The translations under genes and the position numbers were made by a program. Positions 41,689 through 43,324 of a DNA stretch of 43,324 nt are shown in pieces. Position 1 is the first letter of the stretch, and each line of letters starts with the position of its first letter. The stretch comes from CAZCQG01 sp964500775 (lineage in GTDB: Bacteria; Campylobacterota; Campylobacteria; Campylobacterales; CAZCQG01), in contig CAZCQG010000017.1 in NCBI GenBank assembly GCA_964500775.1, positions 1 to 43,324 of the forward strand, given 5' to 3'. Below the pieces are notes generated by a model. The model saw only the letters and a list, made by a program, of their open reading frames with translations, did not search any database and was not told the origin of the DNA.

Positions 41689-42471
41689 ATGAATGACGTA
41701 TTGAAAATAGGCAGTAAAGAATTTAAGTCTAGACTCATCGTAGGGAGCGGTAAATATCCCGACTTTCAAAGCACGTATGATGCGACGATGGCAAGTGAAA
41801 GCGAGATGATAACCGTAGCGGTGCGCCGAGTGAATATCACCGACAAAAGCAAAGAGAATCTGATGACTTATTTCAAAGAGAGCGGGATTCAGTTTTTGCC
41901 AAACTCCGCGGGATGCACCACCGCCGAGGATGCGATAGCCCTTTTTAGGCTCACGCAGGAAGCGACGGGGATAAACTTCATCAAACTCGAAGTCATAGGC
42001 GACACCCAAAAAACCCTTTATCCCGATGTGATAGAGACAATAAAAGCGTGCGAAGTACTGGCGAAAGAGGGCTTTGAAGTCCTCGCCTACACGAGTGATG
42101 ATCCGATTATGGCAAAGCGTCTCGAAGATGCGGGCGCGGTGGCGGTGATGCCGCTAGCAGCTCCTATCGGAAGCGGTCTTGGAATCCAAAACAAATACAA
42201 TGTCGTTTTCGTCAAAGAGGCGATAAAAGTCCCGGTAATAGTGGATGCAGGCGTAGGATGCGCGAGTGACGCGGCGATAGCTATGGAGTTAGGTGCGGAT
42301 GCAGTACTTACCAATACGGCGATAGCGCAGGCTAAAGACCCTGTGCGTATGGCATTGGCGATGCGTGATGCCGTGAGGGCAGGGCGAAATAGCTTTTTGG
42401 CAGGGAGGATTCCGAGGAAGCCGTACGCTACGGCGAGTTCCCCTGTGGGAGGTTTGGCAAATTTAACATAA
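41689..42471 (+). CDS. thiG: Thiazole synthase
   Basis: A 260-residue TIM-barrel enzyme forming the thiazole phosphate of thiamine from deoxyxylulose phosphate, dehydroglycine and ThiS thiocarboxylate. The Schiff-base lysine is K99 (NFIKLEVIGD). Other family marks are FKSRLIVGSGKYPDF at the start, NSAGCTTAEDAI, MPLAAPIGSGLGI, and VIVDAGVGCASDAA. Length is normal. Ribosome site GGAAGAGGG. thiS, thiF and thiH are not visible nearby, so the pathway is split. Seventeen bases separate it from the diguanylate cyclase. Confidence 0.95.
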   Translation: MNDVLKIGSKEFKSRLIVGSGKYPDFQSTYDATMASESEMITVAVRRVNITDKSKENLMTYFKESGIQFLPNSAGCTTAEDAIALFRLTQEATGINFIKLEVIGDTQKTLYPDVIETIKACEVLAKEGFEVLAYTSDDPIMAKRLEDAGAVAVMPLAAPIGSGLGIQNKYNVVFVKEAIKVPVIVDAGVGCASDAAIAMELGADAVLTNTAIAQAKDPVRMALAMRDAVRAGRNSFLAGRIPRKPYATASSPVGGLANLT

Positions 42472-42497
42472 ATTTGCGCGGAAACCGCTAAAAATTC

Positions 42498-42526
42498 TTG
42501 ACAAATAAGACGTATTTCATTACAAT
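42498..42526 (+). promoter_or_regulatory. Consensus sigma-70 promoter of the tRNA cluster
   Basis: TTGACA at 42498-42503 and TACAAT at 42521-42526, separated by exactly 17 bases. This is the best full -35/-10 pair in the window and would start transcription about 20 bases before tRNA-Pro, as expected for a strong stable-RNA promoter. Confidence 0.8.
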
Positions 42527-42554
42527 ATCGCTCCCAAAAAGAGATAAGCCTGTT

Positions 42555-42632
42555 CGGGGCGTAGCGCAGTCTGGTTAGCGCACCTGGTTTGGGACCAGGG
42601 GGTCGAAGGTTCGAATCCTTTCGCCCCGACCA
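42555..42632 (+). tRNA. tRNA-Pro (UGG)
   Basis: A 78-base cloverleaf with encoded CCA. Acceptor stem CGGGGCG/CGCCCCG pairs fully. The anticodon loop TTTGGGA gives anticodon TGG (42589-42591 region). T-loop TTCGAAT is normal. First of four tRNAs. Confidence 0.96.
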
Positions 42633-42656
42633 CTTACGCTTTTTTTAGGTATAAAT

Positions 42657-42734
42657 GGTGGGTGTAGCTCAGTTGGTTAGAGCATCAGATTGTGGTCCTG
42701 AGGGTCGTGGGTTCAATTCCCATCATCCACCCCA
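42657..42734 (+). tRNA. tRNA-His (GUG)
   Basis: A 78-base cloverleaf with encoded CCA. The extra G at position -1 (42657) faces C73, the identity mark of tRNA-His. The loop TTGTGGT gives anticodon GTG (42692-42694). Acceptor stem GTGGGTG/CATCCAC pairs with one G-U. The pair next to the anticodon loop, A31-C39, is a mismatch. Confidence 0.95.
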
Positions 42735-42764
42735 TTTACAGTTGTCTCATCGTGCCGAATTTGT

Positions 42765-42841
42765 GCGCTTGTAGCTCAACTGGATAGAGCATCAGACTTC
42801 GGATCTGAGGGTTAGGGGTTCGACTCCCTTCAGGCGTACCA
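42765..42841 (+). tRNA. tRNA-Arg (UCG)
   Basis: A 77-base cloverleaf with encoded CCA. Anticodon stem TCAGA/TCTGA encloses loop CTTCGGA, giving anticodon TCG. The acceptor stem GCGCTTG/CAGGCGT contains two G-U pairs. T-loop TTCGACT. Confidence 0.95.
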
Positions 42842-42862
42842 GGTCACGAATTTTATCATTGT

Positions 42863-42939
<77 letters not shown>

Positions 42940-43231
42940 CTTCAAAACTCTCAAATAAAAATTTCCAAGATTTTTCTACTGCATTTTTTTGTTGATACAT
43001 TTATCGAGCAGTCAAGTATTACAACGTGTAACCCTCCCCAAGGTCTATCCGTGTACGAAACTTCATGAGCATATTTTAAATAAAGAGTTTAGCGATACCA
43101 CCAAGTTTATCTTCCAATTCACTAGCGCGTTAGGCGTCTTTTTTCACTCTTTGTAATACGCTTTGAGACGCTGTTGGTAGCTCTATATCTGTGGAGGAGA
43201 GGAAATACGACATCTAATAAAACAATGGAAA
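42940..43231. other. Region without an intact gene; possible decayed coding remnant
   Basis: About 290 bases between the tRNA cluster and the OMP terminator hold no open gene. On the reverse strand one frame across about 43076-43197 reads protein-like stretches (ELPTASQSVLQRVKKDA, stop, RASELEDKLGGIAKLFI, stop), vaguely like the C-terminus of a chemoreceptor. The stops make it non-functional if it ever was a gene. No insertion-sequence ends or direct repeats were recognised. tRNA 3' ends are common integration points, but no attachment-site duplication was seen. Confidence 0.35.
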
Positions 43232-43255
43232 AACGAGAAAACTAAAATTCTCGTT
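43226..43255 (-). terminator. Rho-independent terminator of the outer-membrane protein gene
   Basis: On the reverse strand an 8-bp stem AACGAGAA/TTCTCGTT with an 8-base loop is followed by a T-rich tail (TTTTCC). It begins 14 bases after the stop codon of the partial outer-membrane protein. The stem has only three G-C pairs, so strength is moderate. Confidence 0.6.
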
Positions 43256-43268
43256 CTGACACTTTTCC

Positions 43269-43324
43269 TTAAAAACTCCTACTAAACATAAGCATCACTT
43301 GCCGTCTGTCATAATCAAACGCAT
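43269..43324 (-). CDS. C-terminal end of an outer-membrane beta-barrel protein
   Basis: The reverse strand carries the last 17 full codons of a gene entering from beyond the window, ending AFDYDRRQVMLMFSRSF and TAA. The alternating hydrophobic pattern with a terminal phenylalanine is the recognition signal of outer-membrane beta-barrels used by the BAM complex. It could be a TonB-dependent receptor, porin or OMP of another type; too little is present to say. A hairpin terminator follows the stop. Confidence 0.55.
   Translation of the reverse strand, partial: AFDYDRRQVMLMFSRSF

Noticed and set aside
42472..42495. Hairpin GCGG-AAA-CCGC after thiG as a terminator
   Set aside because: The stem is only four pairs and is followed by an A-rich tract, not a T-run.

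Overview
The window looks like a chromosome segment of a free-living member of the Campylobacterota (the former Epsilonproteobacteria). The basis is the style of its sensor kinases (H-boxes reading AHQWKQPL or AHHWRQP), the gene-dense layout with many 1-26 bp overlaps, the extended -10 promoters (TGCTATAAT type), and the mix of signalling, LPS-core and glycogen genes. A Sulfuricurvum/Sulfurimonas-like host is my best guess, but nothing in the sequence fixes the genus.

Layout. 1-9.3 kb is mostly housekeeping: the start of a ppnP-like gene, a chemoreceptor, two LPS-core glycosyltransferases, ybeY, glgA, an HD-GYP protein, and a leftward leuC-gatC run. 9.4-17 kb carries two very large exported proteins (a modular lipoprotein with two C-terminal DUF1566-like domains, and an MshQ-like LamG protein), a NifQ-like protein with a rearranged cysteine motif, and a small membrane protein whose only sensible start codon is AUA. 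17-25.9 kb is a red-light signalling locus: a leftward heme oxygenase, and divergently a complete bacteriophytochrome kinase, a CheB-CheR-PAS fusion ending in a pseudokinase, and a PAS-GGDEF-EAL protein, packed with 0-1 bp between genes. 25.9-32.2 kb is a second signalling operon running the opposite way: an orphan Cache sensor, a lone receiver, REC-degenerate GGDEF-EAL, a Cache histidine kinase, and a receiver with an unknown C-terminal part. 33-35.6 kb encodes a small periplasmic protein of the molybdopterin oxidoreductase fold overlapping a histidine kinase. 35.6-38.2 kb is a hemerythrin / DUF2249 / NnrS-like / Crp-Fnr operon behind a perfect TTGAT-N4-ATCAA site placed 41.5 bp upstream of the predicted transcription start. 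After that come a glutamine amidotransferase, moaD, a CBS-PAS-GGDEF protein, thiG, a four-gene tRNA cluster (Pro, His, Arg, Arg), about 330 bp without an intact gene, and the last codons of an outer-membrane protein.

How the parts may work together. The heme oxygenase would make biliverdin for the phytochrome. The phytochrome operon then offers three outputs: phosphorelay, receptor methylation and demethylation (CheB/CheR), and cyclic-di-GMP turnover. The convergent operon adds another kinase, three receivers and a phosphodiesterase-like protein. I infer a light-responsive motility and cyclic-di-GMP network, which is the most unusual content here. The hemerythrin operon looks like a separate, self-regulated response to nitric oxide or low oxygen.
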